DNA of 64,000 nucleotides, from contig NZ_CAJVCE010000025.1 in assembly GCF_910594985.1 (NCBI RefSeq), positions 28,989-92,988 of the forward strand, given 5' to 3'. Made by a program: the position numbers and the translations under genes. Within the stretch, counting starts at the first letter, position 1. Each line of letters starts with the position of its first letter. The notes beneath the pieces are model-generated. The model ran no database searches and had not been told where the DNA came from. It worked only from the letters and a program-made list of their open reading frames with translations. The stretch comes from Paenibacillus allorhizosphaerae. GTDB lineage: Bacteria > Bacillota > Bacilli > Paenibacillales > NBRC-103111. Below, one piece after another: positions 34,812 through 43,316 of this stretch.

Positions 34812-35339
34812 TTATTCGTCCTTCTCCGTTTGTAGCTGCGGCAAACTCTCGAACATTTTTCGAAGCGGCACGTAGATCGCCAGCGCAAAGAGCAGATTCA
34901 CGAGCATGCCGGGCAGCATTTGGTGGAAAAAAAACCATTCTATATCCGAATGCGTCACTTGAAAAAGCCGGTACAGACCGAAAATGATCATTTCATAAAA
35001 TAAATTGCCAAGTGCAATGACAAGCATGCTGATGACAATGCTCGTATATACCCGCCCATACATAAGCCCCGCCAGGTAACCCGTAAGACCCATCGCAAAC
35101 GACACCGGTCCGAGCATCGGCGAATAATGAATGAAATCGTAAAGCATTCCGAATATTAATCCGAAAACAAGCGCCGTATGACGGTTCATATATAATCCGA
35201 TGAAAAGAACGATAACGAGGATAAAGTGCGGATCGACAATAATTTTGGTTTGCCAGGCAACGGGAATGAGCCAAGGTACGATCGAGCTTTCAAGCAAAAA
35301 CAAAACGATGAGAATCAGCCAAATTTTAACGTGATTCAT
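34812..35339 (-). CDS. mreD: Rod-shape-determining protein MreD
   Basis: 175 residues, five or six TM helices with few charges, beginning MNHVKIWLILIVLFLLESSI. The family is poorly conserved in sequence; position directly after mreC (three bases) and before minC makes the call secure. MreD is part of the elongasome with MreC, RodA and PBP2. Confidence 0.88.
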   Translation of the reverse strand: MNHVKIWLILIVLFLLESSIVPWLIPVAWQTKIIVDPHFILVIVLFIGLYMNRHTALVFGLIFGMLYDFIHYSPMLGPVSFAMGLTGYLAGLMYGRVYTSIVISMLVIALGNLFYEMIIFGLYRLFQVTHSDIEWFFFHQMLPGMLVNLLFALAIYVPLRKMFESLPQLQTEKDE

Positions 35340-35342
35340 CCG

Positions 35343-36227
35343 TTATTCACCTACTCCAGCCAGCTCCGGTACTTGGACGACGAACACTTCGCGAAGATGA
35401 TTGAAGGAAGCAAACGGCTGGACTGTGGCAATGTAAGTGATCCCGAAATCGCCTTGTCTCTTCTCGATAACTTTGCCCACCTCGATCCCTTTGGGGAATA
35501 CAAGCCCCTTACCGGATGTAATAATCGTGTCGCCGGGCTGAATCGGGTCCTTCGCTTCGATTTTGGTCATGATGAGCTGCTGCGTTTCCGGATTGAACGA
35601 TTCGATGAAACCGTACGATTCGCTCTCATGACCTTTGACGGTTACCGCAATCGCTTTGGACTCCAGCGCCAGCTTGTCGGCTGAATCGACGACCGTCTGC
35701 ATTCCCGTCAGCAGCTGCACGTCGGCGTAAAAAGAAGACACGCGCACGACTCGCCCGATCAGTCCTTCTACGGACATCACGGCCATATTGGGCCGAATTC
35801 CGTCCTTCTCACCTAAATTAATGGTGATCATTTTGTTCTGCTGGTTGAACTCCGTCACTTCGGCGATCCGGAACGTATAGTTACTCATTTGCTTCTGACG
35901 CTCCGTGAAGCCCAGCGCATCCTGCAGACGTTTGTTTTGCTGCTCCAGATCGTTCAATCTTGCCGTATCCCGGGCATACCGGGTAAGCGTCTGCCGGAGC
36001 ACCATGTTTTCTTCATGCATCGTACGCATTTTTCTAATATCCTCAAAGAAACCCATAACGTACCCTGTGGGCTTATACAGCAACCCTTGCGTAAAAGAAA
36101 CCGCATCCTTCAAAAACTTTTCCGGCCATGTCATGTACGATCGTCCGAAGGTCAGACCCATGAGCGCGATGAACAAAATCAGGCCGAACATTAAAATAAG
36201 CAGCCTTTTGTTTCCGAGTAATTTCAA
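35343..36227 (-). CDS. mreC: Rod-shape-determining protein MreC
   Basis: 294 residues: an N-terminal TM helix (about 9-28), a coiled coil (about 65-108, with TMHEENMVLRQTLTRYARDT), and the beta-rich MreC domain with MITINLGEKDGIRPNMAVMS and GLIGRVVRVSSFYADVQLLT, then ITSGKGLVFPKGIEVGKV. MreC links MreB to the extracellular wall-synthesis machinery. Normal length, between mreB and mreD. Confidence 0.95.
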   Translation of the reverse strand: MKLLGNKRLLILMFGLILFIALMGLTFGRSYMTWPEKFLKDAVSFTQGLLYKPTGYVMGFFEDIRKMRTMHEENMVLRQTLTRYARDTARLNDLEQQNKRLQDALGFTERQKQMSNYTFRIAEVTEFNQQNKMITINLGEKDGIRPNMAVMSVEGLIGRVVRVSSFYADVQLLTGMQTVVDSADKLALESKAIAVTVKGHESESYGFIESFNPETQQLIMTKIEAKDPIQPGDTIITSGKGLVFPKGIEVGKVIEKRQGDFGITYIATVQPFASFNHLREVFVVQVPELAGVGE

Positions 36228-36261
36228 TGCTTACACCTTCCAAACTGAGAAGCTTAACGAA

Positions 36262-37296
36262 TCAGCGTCTGGATCTGCTTGTCGGACCGGATTTTGTCTT
36301 GAACAGATGAATGTTTTCGAGCGCGCGTCCCGTGCCGATCGCCACGCAGTCCAGCGGATTTTCTGCTACAAGCACAGGCATGCCCGTTTCTCGAGAGAGC
36401 AGCTTATCCAAATTGCGCAAAAGGCCGCCACCGCCCGTCAGTACGATGCCTCGGTCCATAATATCGGCCGCTAATTCGGGAGGGCACTTCTCAAGCGTCA
36501 CCTTCACCGCTTCGACGATACTATTGACCGTATCGTACAGCGCGTCCGTAATTTCGTCCGAGGTGACCGCCATCGTCTTCGGCAGTCCGGACACGAGGTC
36601 GCGGCCGCGGATTTCCAGTCGGGCCGGCGGGTCCATCGGCAGCGCCGAGCCGATCTCCATCTTGATCTGCTCGGAGGTGCGCTCGCCGATCATCAGGTTG
36701 TAGGTGCGCTTGATATATTGGATGATCGCTTCATCCATTTCATCGCCCGCCACCCGGATGGAGCGGCTGGTCACGATGCCGCCCAGCGAAATCACCGCAA
36801 CTTCCGTCGTGCCGCCGCCGATGTCGACAACCATGCTGCCCGTCGGTTCCCAGACCGGCAGATCCGCGCCGATCGCCGCTGCGAACGGCTCCTCGATCGT
36901 ATAAGCGTCGCGGGCACCCGCCTGACGCGTCGCATCCTCTACCGCCCGCTTCTCCACCGCGGTAATGCCGGAAGGAACGCACACCATGACGCTCGGGTGG
37001 CGTTGGAACAGCAGCCGCTGCTTCTGCGCCTGGCGGATGAAATACTTGATCATCGTCGAGGTCGTTTCAAAATCGGCAATAACGCCGTCCTTCATTGGAC
37101 GGATGGCGCGGATATTGCCCGGTGTTCTTCCGATCATTTTTTTGGCATCGTTGCCGACGGCTTCGATCGACTTCGTATCCGTACGGATCGCCACAACCGA
37201 CGGCTCGCGTACGACGATGCCTTTGCCTTTGACGTAAACGAGCGTGTTGGCTGTGCCCAGGTCGATTCCTAAATCTTTTGTAAATCCTCCGAACAT
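36262..37296 (-). CDS. mreB: Actin-like rod-shape protein MreB
   Basis: 344 residues. Phosphate 1 motif DLGIDLGTANTLVYVKGKGI (about 8-27), MVDIGGGTTEVAVISLGGIV (phosphate 2, about 155-175) and VLTGGGGLLRNLDKLLSRE (adenosine site, about 285-305). MreB filaments under the membrane guide elongation. First gene of the mreB-mreC-mreD-minC-minD-rodA run. The 520 bases upstream, between it and radC, hold repeat elements rather than genes. Confidence 0.97.
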   Translation of the reverse strand: MFGGFTKDLGIDLGTANTLVYVKGKGIVVREPSVVAIRTDTKSIEAVGNDAKKMIGRTPGNIRAIRPMKDGVIADFETTSTMIKYFIRQAQKQRLLFQRHPSVMVCVPSGITAVEKRAVEDATRQAGARDAYTIEEPFAAAIGADLPVWEPTGSMVVDIGGGTTEVAVISLGGIVTSRSIRVAGDEMDEAIIQYIKRTYNLMIGERTSEQIKMEIGSALPMDPPARLEIRGRDLVSGLPKTMAVTSDEITDALYDTVNSIVEAVKVTLEKCPPELAADIMDRGIVLTGGGGLLRNLDKLLSRETGMPVLVAENPLDCVAIGTGRALENIHLFKTKSGPTSRSRR

Positions 37297-37438
37297 GATA
37301 GGTGCTCCCTTCCCTATTTGAGGCGTGCAATAAACACGCGAATGGTTGAACTTCGATTTTGAACCTGCGCATGACGCGCTGCTTGCTTCGGAACCGGAAA
37401 ACCTGGCTCTTGCCCGATCGGAACCTTAGAAACAAGAA

Positions 37439-37503
37439 ATTTTCAGACGCTTATTTGCGGATTATAACGCTAAAGTCCGTTGTCCAAATAAGAGCCTGAA
37501 AAT
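37439..37503. repeat. Imperfect inverted repeat upstream of mreB
   Basis: ATTTTCAG-AC-GCTTATTTG and CAAATAAG-AGC-CTGAAAAT flank about 27 bases. Together they would form a stem of about 17 pairs. It lies just beside the 126-bp tandem repeats and may belong to the same element. Confidence 0.7.
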
Positions 37504-37526
37504 CCGTTATTTCCTTGATTCCACCG

Positions 37527-37813
37527 TTCATCGAATAGACTTCGATTGGAAGCTTTTCTTAAGAGCCAGGAAAGTTCACTCTATAAGCACCCACAGTGCT
37601 TATGGAACTTTCCGCTCGCAAGAAAAGCTACCATTAGATCACGAATGTATCTTCATCGAATCGACTTCGATTTGGAAGCTTTTCTTAAGAGCCAGGAAAG
37701 TTCACTCTATAAGCACCCACAGTGCTTATGAAACTTTCCGCTCGCAAGAAAAGCTACCATTAGATCACGAATGTATCTTCATCGAATCGACTTCGATTTG
37801 GAAGCTTTTCTTA
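37527..37813. repeat. Tandem 126-bp repeat, each unit a long nested hairpin
   Basis: Two near-identical units (37527-37651 and 37652-37777; one indel and about two substitutions) plus a partial third (37778-37813). In each, three nested arms pair: AGCTTTTCTT with AAGAAAAGCT (37677-37686 and 37746-37755), GGAAAGTTC with GAACTTTCC, and ATAAGCAC with GTGCTTAT around a CCACA loop. The array ends six bases from the radC stop codon. It encodes no credible protein. It could be a repeat element of REP/MITE type or a structured RNA. Confidence 0.88.
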
Positions 37814-37818
37814 TTATA

Positions 37819-38508
37819 TTACATCAGTCCGAGTTCCTTCAAACTGACGAACTTTTGATCTCCGATGACCACATGATCCAGCACCTCGATGCCGATAATG
37901 TCCCCCGCTTGGACAAGCCGTTTTGTTATTTGTATGTCTTCCGGGCTCGGCGTCGGGTCTCCGCTCGGATGGTTGTGCGCGCATACGATCGAAGCGCTGC
38001 TTCGTTTGATGGCGGCGCGAAATATTTCTCTGGGGTGCACGATGGATGCGTTCAGGCTGCCCATCGACAGCGTTTCTTGACCGACCACATGGTTTTTGGT
38101 GTTTAAAAAGAGGCAGACGAAATGCTCCTTCTGCAAATACCTCAGGTCCTCCGACAGCAGCGTCGCAACATCCTGCGGCGATCGGATCGTTACCGTATCG
38201 TTTAATGCGCTGCGCGCCATTCTGCGTCCCAGCTCAATGCCGGCTTGAATTTGCAGCGCCTTGGCTTCCCCGATTCCTTTTATCTCGGTAAGCTGCTGCA
38301 AGCTCATATCCGCCAAACCGCGAAGGTTGCCAGATAGGTTAAGCAGTCGCTGAGCCAAATAAACGGCCGATTCCTGATATGTGCCTGTCCGCAACAAAAT
38401 AGCAAGCAATTCCGCGTTGCTTAGTGCCCCTGCCCCATACTGTATCATGCGTTCTCTAGGTCGTTCTTCGTTTGGGACATCGCGCAATGTATAATTGGGC
38501 GATTCCAT
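37819..38508 (-). CDS. radC: RadC/JAB-domain protein
   Basis: 229 residues. N-terminal helix-hairpin-helix part (LTEIKGIGEAKALQIQAGIE, about 70-90) and a C-terminal JAMM/MPN+ domain with the zinc motif VCAHNHPSGDPTPSPEDIQI (about 170-190). Despite the name, a DNA-repair role is doubtful and the activity is not firmly known. It lies between mreB and maf as in B. subtilis. Start ATG follows AGAGGGG. Confidence 0.95.
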   Translation of the reverse strand: MESPNYTLRDVPNEERPRERMIQYGAGALSNAELLAILLRTGTYQESAVYLAQRLLNLSGNLRGLADMSLQQLTEIKGIGEAKALQIQAGIELGRRMARSALNDTVTIRSPQDVATLLSEDLRYLQKEHFVCLFLNTKNHVVGQETLSMGSLNASIVHPREIFRAAIKRSSASIVCAHNHPSGDPTPSPEDIQITKRLVQAGDIIGIEVLDHVVIGDQKFVSLKELGLM

Positions 38509-38563
38509 GCATTCCCCTCTTTCTTATCACGTATACGAACTCTCATTATAGCATGACGTTTCA

Positions 38564-39175
38564 TCAAAAGACAGCGATGCTAAAACGCGCAAGCAGATCG
38601 CTCAGAAGTGACATCGGCAGCCCGACGACGCTAAAATAATCGCCCTCTATCTCCTCGACAATCGTCGCTCCCAATCCTTGAATGCCGTACGCTCCGGCCT
38701 TGTCCATCGGCTCGCCTGTAGCGATGTAGCGCCGGATTTGTTCGTCCGCGAGCGGCTTCATGCGAACATTCGTTTTCCGATGCGAGACATGCTGAACGCC
38801 GGTTTGCAAATCGATGACCGCGACACCGCTGTATACTTGATGCCCCCGTCCTTGCAAGGAGCGGAGCATACGAAACGCGTCCTCCGCATCTTTCGGTTTG
38901 CCCAGCACTTCGCCGCCCTGCACGACGATCGTATCGGAACCGACAATGACGCTGCCGGTTTCAAATCGTGATTCCGCCTTACAACGTTCGTACACGGCTT
39001 GCGCTTTGCGACTGGAAAGCTGTTCCACAATCTCAGCCGGGGATAGCCCTGGATCCGTCGTTTCGTCTACACTACTGACGATGATTTCGTAAGGTCGGTT
39101 CAATGAGCGGATAAGCTCCTGCCGTCTCGGCGATGAAGAAGCCAGTATGATTGTTTTTTCGCTAGCAATCGACAT
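38564..39175 (-). CDS. maf: Maf-type nucleotide pyrophosphatase
   Basis: 203 residues. The N-terminal TIILASSSPRRQELIRSLNR is the family hallmark, followed by the conserved acidic site in SVIVGSDTIVVQGGEVLGKP (about 75-94) and AEDAFRMLRSLQGRGHQVYS. Maf proteins hydrolyse non-canonical or pyrimidine nucleoside triphosphates (dTTP/UTP type in Bacillus); B. subtilis Maf is linked to septum control. Located next to radC as expected. Confidence 0.95.
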   Translation of the reverse strand: MSIASEKTIILASSSPRRQELIRSLNRPYEIIVSSVDETTDPGLSPAEIVEQLSSRKAQAVYERCKAESRFETGSVIVGSDTIVVQGGEVLGKPKDAEDAFRMLRSLQGRGHQVYSGVAVIDLQTGVQHVSHRKTNVRMKPLADEQIRRYIATGEPMDKAGAYGIQGLGATIVEEIEGDYFSVVGLPMSLLSDLLARFSIAVF

Positions 39176-39230
39176 AAATCGATCCCTCGTTTCGAATTTT
39201 GTACATTAGGGCTTGTCTAAAAGTATGATG

Positions 39231-39473
39231 CTATAGCTTACGATAAATCCAAAATCCTGCCGCCAGCCCGAGCAAGCTGATCAAATTCAGCCGGATATAT
39301 AAATTCAGGTCATACCGGATCACCAGCAAATCGGCTTTCGGCAGCCAGGACAGCTCGACCGATCTGGTCAAAAACGATAAGCCCGGCACAGGCGAAAGCA
39401 GCTGCCCTACGAGCGTCCCTGCGACCAGGCCGATCAGCAGCATGAGGATAAGGACGAATGTATTCTTTTTCAA
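39231..39473 (-). CDS. DUF4321-like small membrane protein
   Basis: 80 residues from a TTG at 39473, ten bases after AAAGAGG. Two TM helices (about 5-25 and 57-77) flank a short loop (FLTRSVELSWLPKADLLVIR). Resembles the DUF4321 family found beside maf in Paenibacillus-like genomes. Function unknown. It is upstream of maf on the same strand. Confidence 0.7.
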   Translation of the reverse strand: MKKNTFVLILMLLIGLVAGTLVGQLLSPVPGLSFLTRSVELSWLPKADLLVIRYDLNLYIRLNLISLLGLAAGFWIYRKL

Positions 39474-39651
39474 AATGTAGCATACCTCTTTCGTTCGAAA
39501 TGCAACCAAAAAATATGTAGAAATGCCAATCGTTATTATACCATATTTGCTTTGGCGCCATAGTCCATTTGTTCCGTTAACTTGGAGAAACTTGCTTGCT
39601 TACAGCATAGAGCACAGCTTGTACAATGAAAATGCGAGAGGAGTGAACCGG

Positions 39652-41028
39652 ATGCGGAAGCGTTGGATGCAGACCGCCCTCATGGCTCTAAGCTTACTGA
39701 TCATGCCGGGCCCGGCGTCTGCCGCCAAAATTGTCGTCGATGCAGGACACGGCGGTTCCGATCCCGGAGCGATCGGCGTGAATGGACTGCAGGAAAAACA
39801 AGTGAATTTGGATATCGCGAAACGCTTGCGCGATCTGTTGGTCAAAGAAGGTTATGAAGTAGCGCTGTCGCGCGACAGCGACCTCTATTTATCGCTGCAG
39901 CAGCGGGTTGACTTTATGAACGAGCAGAAGGCGGACTTGTTCGTCTCGATTCATGCCAATTCCTACAGCAGTCCTTCGGCGCGCGGTGCGATGGTGCTGT
40001 ATTACGACGATCGTTATCCGCAAGCGAGTTACCCGGCAAGCGAAGAGATGAAGGCGCTAACGCCTCAAAGCAAGGAGCTTGCCCAAAAAGTGCTGGACAA
40101 CCTGGTCGACGCCACAGGCGTCGAAAATCTCGGCCTTGTTCCGAGTGCCGTCTATGTGGTGCGGAACGGTACGATCCCTAGCATCCTCGTGGAAACGGCG
40201 TTTTTGTCAAGCCCGGCCGACGCGGCGCTGCTCGCGGACAGCACCATGCGCCAAAAAATGGCGCGAGGCATTGCCGACGGCATTGAAACGTATTTGCCGC
40301 CGAACGTGATTTTCCCGGATACGCTCGGTCACTGGGCCCGCGAATCCATCCTTCGCTTGAAGACGAAGGAGATCATCGACGGCATCGGCAACCGGTACGA
40401 GCCAAACCGGATGCTGACGCGGGCCGAGTGGATGACGCTGCTCGACCGCGTGTTCGACCTGTCCGCGGCGAAGCCTGCGACTGGCGGCGCTTGCCCGGCC
40501 GGCGACGGCACGGCCGGCAAAGGGTTGACCGCCGCCACCTCGGTCAGCGGCGCGGTGTACGGCGGTAGCAGCGCGGAAGGCGGAGACGGGTGCGAACCCG
40601 TCCCCGCCGGCGGCGGCGCGAGCGGCTCCGCTGCGGGCAACGCCGCAGCCGGCGGAGCTGACGCGTTCAAGGACATGAACGCGAAGCATTGGGCCTTCAC
40701 CGCCCTGGACAAGGCGGTGAAGGCGGGCGTGCTGGAGGGCTACCCCGACGGCACGCTGCGGCCCGACCGCCCGGTAACCCGGGCGGAAGTGGCCGCGATG
40801 TTCCAGCGGCTGGCCGGGACGCCGTCGCTTCCAGCGGCACGGCAGCCGTTCAAGGACGTAGCGCCCGATTATTGGGCGCTCGGCGCGATCGCGGCCTTGA
40901 AGCAAGCGGGATGGATCGACGGCGTCACTAGCGAGCAATTCGCTCCCGACCGCTCGATGACCCGCGCCGAAGCTGCCGCACTGCTGGACCGATATGTAGC
41001 AGGGAAAAAATCGAATGACAAGAAATAG
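39652..41028 (+). CDS. N-acetylmuramoyl-L-alanine amidase with three SLH domains
   Basis: 458 residues from the ATG at 39652 (GAGAGGAG upstream). A signal peptide (1-24, ending PASA) is followed by an Amidase_3 domain (about 26-200) with zinc residues in VVDAGHGGSDPGAIG and DLFVSIHANSYS and a late glutamate in SILVETAFLSSP. SLH repeats begin at about 223 (FPDTLGHWARESILRLKTKE), 340 (FKDMNAKHWAFTALDKAVKA) and 400 (FKDVAPDYWALGAIAALKQA). It should cleave the wall and bind secondary wall polymer. A glycine/alanine-rich, very GC-rich linker (about 280-338) splits SLH 1 from SLH 2. Confidence 0.93.
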   Translation: MRKRWMQTALMALSLLIMPGPASAAKIVVDAGHGGSDPGAIGVNGLQEKQVNLDIAKRLRDLLVKEGYEVALSRDSDLYLSLQQRVDFMNEQKADLFVSIHANSYSSPSARGAMVLYYDDRYPQASYPASEEMKALTPQSKELAQKVLDNLVDATGVENLGLVPSAVYVVRNGTIPSILVETAFLSSPADAALLADSTMRQKMARGIADGIETYLPPNVIFPDTLGHWARESILRLKTKEIIDGIGNRYEPNRMLTRAEWMTLLDRVFDLSAAKPATGGACPAGDGTAGKGLTAATSVSGAVYGGSSAEGGDGCEPVPAGGGASGSAAGNAAAGGADAFKDMNAKHWAFTALDKAVKAGVLEGYPDGTLRPDRPVTRAEVAAMFQRLAGTPSLPAARQPFKDVAPDYWALGAIAALKQAGWIDGVTSEQFAPDRSMTRAEAAALLDRYVAGKKSNDKK

Positions 41029-41217
41029 TTGCTTCATAGATTCCGGGAAATTGGGATCATTCATGAAGTGCGGAGCATGAAAGCATGCGCACGAATACTC
41101 GATTGTGACGCTAATGACGGCCGCTTCGATTTATTTTTATCGGATGAATCGAATTATTTTTTGGCTAATTCGCTTTATTTCTACCAGCTAGCCTAGTAAA
41201 AAACGTAAATCATTGCC

Positions 41218-41264
41218 TAACCCTACTAATCGAAGCGATTCCCCTTCGAATAGTAGGGTTTTAC
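41218..41264 (+). terminator. Terminator downstream of the amidase gene
   Basis: AACCCTACTAATCGAAG, a short loop, CTTCGAATAGTAGGGTTTTA. Long stem and short T-run, about 190 bases past the stop codon. Confidence 0.7.
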
Positions 41265-41392
41265 TTACTATTAACCGCATTTTGCAGACTTCGGAGGGAA
41301 ATTATAGGTTTTGCCGTATTATTAGTAAGCTCTTCGCAATATCGCATTGGGCTCAGTCTCTTTATATACGCCGACTTTCGCTTTAGAACATA

Positions 41393-41429
41393 AAGAAGCC
41401 GACCCCAGATAAGAGCCGGCTTTCCTGTA
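41393..41429 (-). terminator. Terminator downstream of the SpoIIB-like gene
   Basis: Minus strand AAAGCCG, about 15 bases, CGGCTTCTTT; about 115 bases after the stop. Short stem, so moderate confidence. Confidence 0.5.
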
Positions 41430-41542
41430 TCCCAAGCATCCTGATTGATCCTACCGTCAACGTTGCAGCGTTCATTGCGGCTTACATAGTCGCAGCCATG
41501 GTATTGTCTCGGCTGATTCCATCGGTCTCGACGCAAAAACTG

Positions 41543-43009
41543 TCACTGCGCGGCTACAGCCTTCAGCAGTTCCTTCTCTGCAACAATGTACTGCATCAGC
41601 GAGCTCTGTGCCTGCCACATATACGCGGCGGAAGGATTTTTCTTGTATTCGTCAAGCGAAACGACGGCTTGGTTCAGTGCGCTGTTCATTTTCGGCAGTA
41701 TGGACTTGCCCGGATCGCCCAGACCGTCGCTAACTGCGGATGCGGATCCGGACCAGCTCTGGTGCGTCGTTTTAATGGTCTGCAGCGCTTTCTCGTCGAT
41801 CGCCGCCGGCTTGGCGTTGCCGAGGCTCGAAACGGACAGCGACGCAATGAGCGACACGAGTTTATCGCCTTGACCCATATAATTTTGCAGCACATCCGCC
41901 TGCTTGCCGTTCCATTTAACCTTTGTTACGGAAGGTATGTCATACGGCTTCAGAAGCACCTCGATCTTTTTTTGTTGAAACTGGGCGCTTAAGCCAAGCG
42001 CTTCATCGCGGTTTGTCGCCATGCCTACATAGACGGGGAACTTGTCGCCGGAATCGTATACGCCCGCAAGCCCTTTCTTTTTGAAGTTGGCCGATTCCGT
42101 CTCTGCGCTTTGCGCCGAGCTGAAAACGCCTCCCTGCAAAAAGGTATACGATTTGGCAGGCAAATTCACCGCAACGCCCGCCGTCGTCGCCCCCGCTCCC
42201 GAAATGGAGCCCGAGACGGCGGTCGCGTCCGCCGGAGCCTTGGTTCCTGCATCAGCCGGTTGATTTCCGGCATCTCCTTGCTTTACGACGCCCTGTACTT
42301 GCCGGACTGCGGCATCAGCGCCGCCTGGCTTTATTTTGCTTGCTTCGTCATCCCCCGAGAACATCGACAGCACCAAAAAGCCGAAAGCAACCCCGGTCAC
42401 TACCGCTCCGGTAACCGAAGTCGTAATTTTTAACCATGAACCGTTATCCGAGCTCCGTTTGATGTAAGACGATTCCTGCGGCGGCGCATACCATCGATGA
42501 TCCCGCAGCTCCTCCGCCCTTACGGAGTCCTCCTGATCTCCGAAGTCTTGGCTGCCTTTGCGATCCGGGTATTCCTGGCGCTCGTGCCGCTCCCTACGAT
42601 CCGGGTGTACCTGTTGCCCCTGCCAATCCCGGCGGTTGAGATGCTTCTGTTGATCTTCCCGCTCATAATAACCGCTCTCCGGGTCGACGGCACTGCCGCT
42701 GGTTGAACGAATAATTTGCTCCACCCGCTGCGTTTCCGTATCGAAGGAGGTTTGCCAGCCTCCATAATCCGTCGTGTAACTATTTAGCGTTTGCGCATCG
42801 ATGAGTACCGGCTCAACCGGCTTCGCAGCCGTTGAACGATTGTCGCCTAACGTGAAGATCTCCCGGCTCTCCTCCGCATGCTCCACGCTTTCGCCGACAA
42901 CCTGATACTCCGCGGAATCGAGCGGGATCACTTGCGGCTCCGGCTTGGTCTCCCGTTTGCTGTACTGGCGGCCGCTATCAAAACGAAACGTCATTTTGGC
43001 TTTGTTCAT
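41543..43009 (-). CDS. spoIIB: SpoIIB-like SPOR-domain membrane protein
   Basis: 488 residues: a long charged cytoplasmic part (1-190) with an Arg/Asp/Gln-rich stretch (about 120-150), one TM helix (about 200-220, TGAVVTGVAFGFLVLSMF), a linker, and a SPOR domain (about 285-360; YTFLQGGVFSSAQSAETES, FPVYVGMATNRDEALGLSAQ). The C-terminal 120 residues are helical and unassigned. In B. subtilis spoIIB lies between maf and folC and has the same TM-plus-SPOR plan; it helps septal peptidoglycan thinning and engulfment. comC, which follows spoIIB there, is missing. Orthology rests on architecture and position. Confidence 0.75.
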   Translation of the reverse strand: MNKAKMTFRFDSGRQYSKRETKPEPQVIPLDSAEYQVVGESVEHAEESREIFTLGDNRSTAAKPVEPVLIDAQTLNSYTTDYGGWQTSFDTETQRVEQIIRSTSGSAVDPESGYYEREDQQKHLNRRDWQGQQVHPDRRERHERQEYPDRKGSQDFGDQEDSVRAEELRDHRWYAPPQESSYIKRSSDNGSWLKITTSVTGAVVTGVAFGFLVLSMFSGDDEASKIKPGGADAAVRQVQGVVKQGDAGNQPADAGTKAPADATAVSGSISGAGATTAGVAVNLPAKSYTFLQGGVFSSAQSAETESANFKKKGLAGVYDSGDKFPVYVGMATNRDEALGLSAQFQQKKIEVLLKPYDIPSVTKVKWNGKQADVLQNYMGQGDKLVSLIASLSVSSLGNAKPAAIDEKALQTIKTTHQSWSGSASAVSDGLGDPGKSILPKMNSALNQAVVSLDEYKKNPSAAYMWQAQSSLMQYIVAEKELLKAVAAQ

Positions 43010-43114
43010 TGCTCCAACTCTCCCTTGTCCCTTTTTCGTATTACTAGACTATGAGACTAGCAATCCAAATAGAACAAGTTCTGACTTTTTCACCGAGCCG
43101 AAATGTCGTCATGA

Positions 43115-43214
43115 CAAAAAAAGCCCCTGGAGTAGACGGCGCACATTTTCACCGGAAAATATTGTTCCCGTGTCCTTTGCAGGAATGCGTGTACGTTATT
43201 ATGCTCCAGAGACT
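43115..43214 (-). terminator. Possible large-loop terminator or leader after murC
   Basis: Minus strand AGTCTCTGGAG at 43204-43214 can pair over 11 positions (three G-U) with CTCCAGGGGCT, followed by TTTTTTT, at 43115-43132. The loop is about 70 bases, unusually long. It lies in the 307-base gap between murC and the SpoIIB-like gene, which otherwise holds small palindromes (GGTTGCGAACGCAACT) and no gene. Confidence 0.45.
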
Positions 43215-43316
43215 TTCTTTATTTACAGCCGGCTGTGCCGAATGAATGGCTTCGCGCATCCGGTTGCGAACGCAACTGTGAACACCAGCCTTATGCGGTG
43301 TGCCAGTCCGAAACCG

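Larger units (their letters stand above)
41029..41542. other. Intergenic region with two terminators, no gene seen
   Basis: 514 bases between the convergent amidase and SpoIIB-like genes. It holds the terminators listed separately. No reading frame has both a ribosome site and recognisable sequence. Confidence 0.6.

Noticed and set aside
37546..37731. Possible small repeat protein (FLKSQESSLYKHPQC repeated)
   Set aside because: The duplication follows from the DNA repeat; the frame has no ribosome site and the conserved feature is the palindrome, not the codons.
40207..41064. 285-codon leftward frame opposite the amidase gene
   Set aside because: Antisense of the GC-rich linker and SLH region; the plus-strand protein has full domains.
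41261..41536. 91-codon leftward frame downstream of the SpoIIB-like gene
   Set aside because: It runs through two terminator hairpins and has no ribosome site or motif.
43010..43316. T-box or other known riboswitch before the SpoIIB-like gene
   Set aside because: The T-box core sequence is absent and no other riboswitch consensus was recognised, so I left it as an unassigned structured region.
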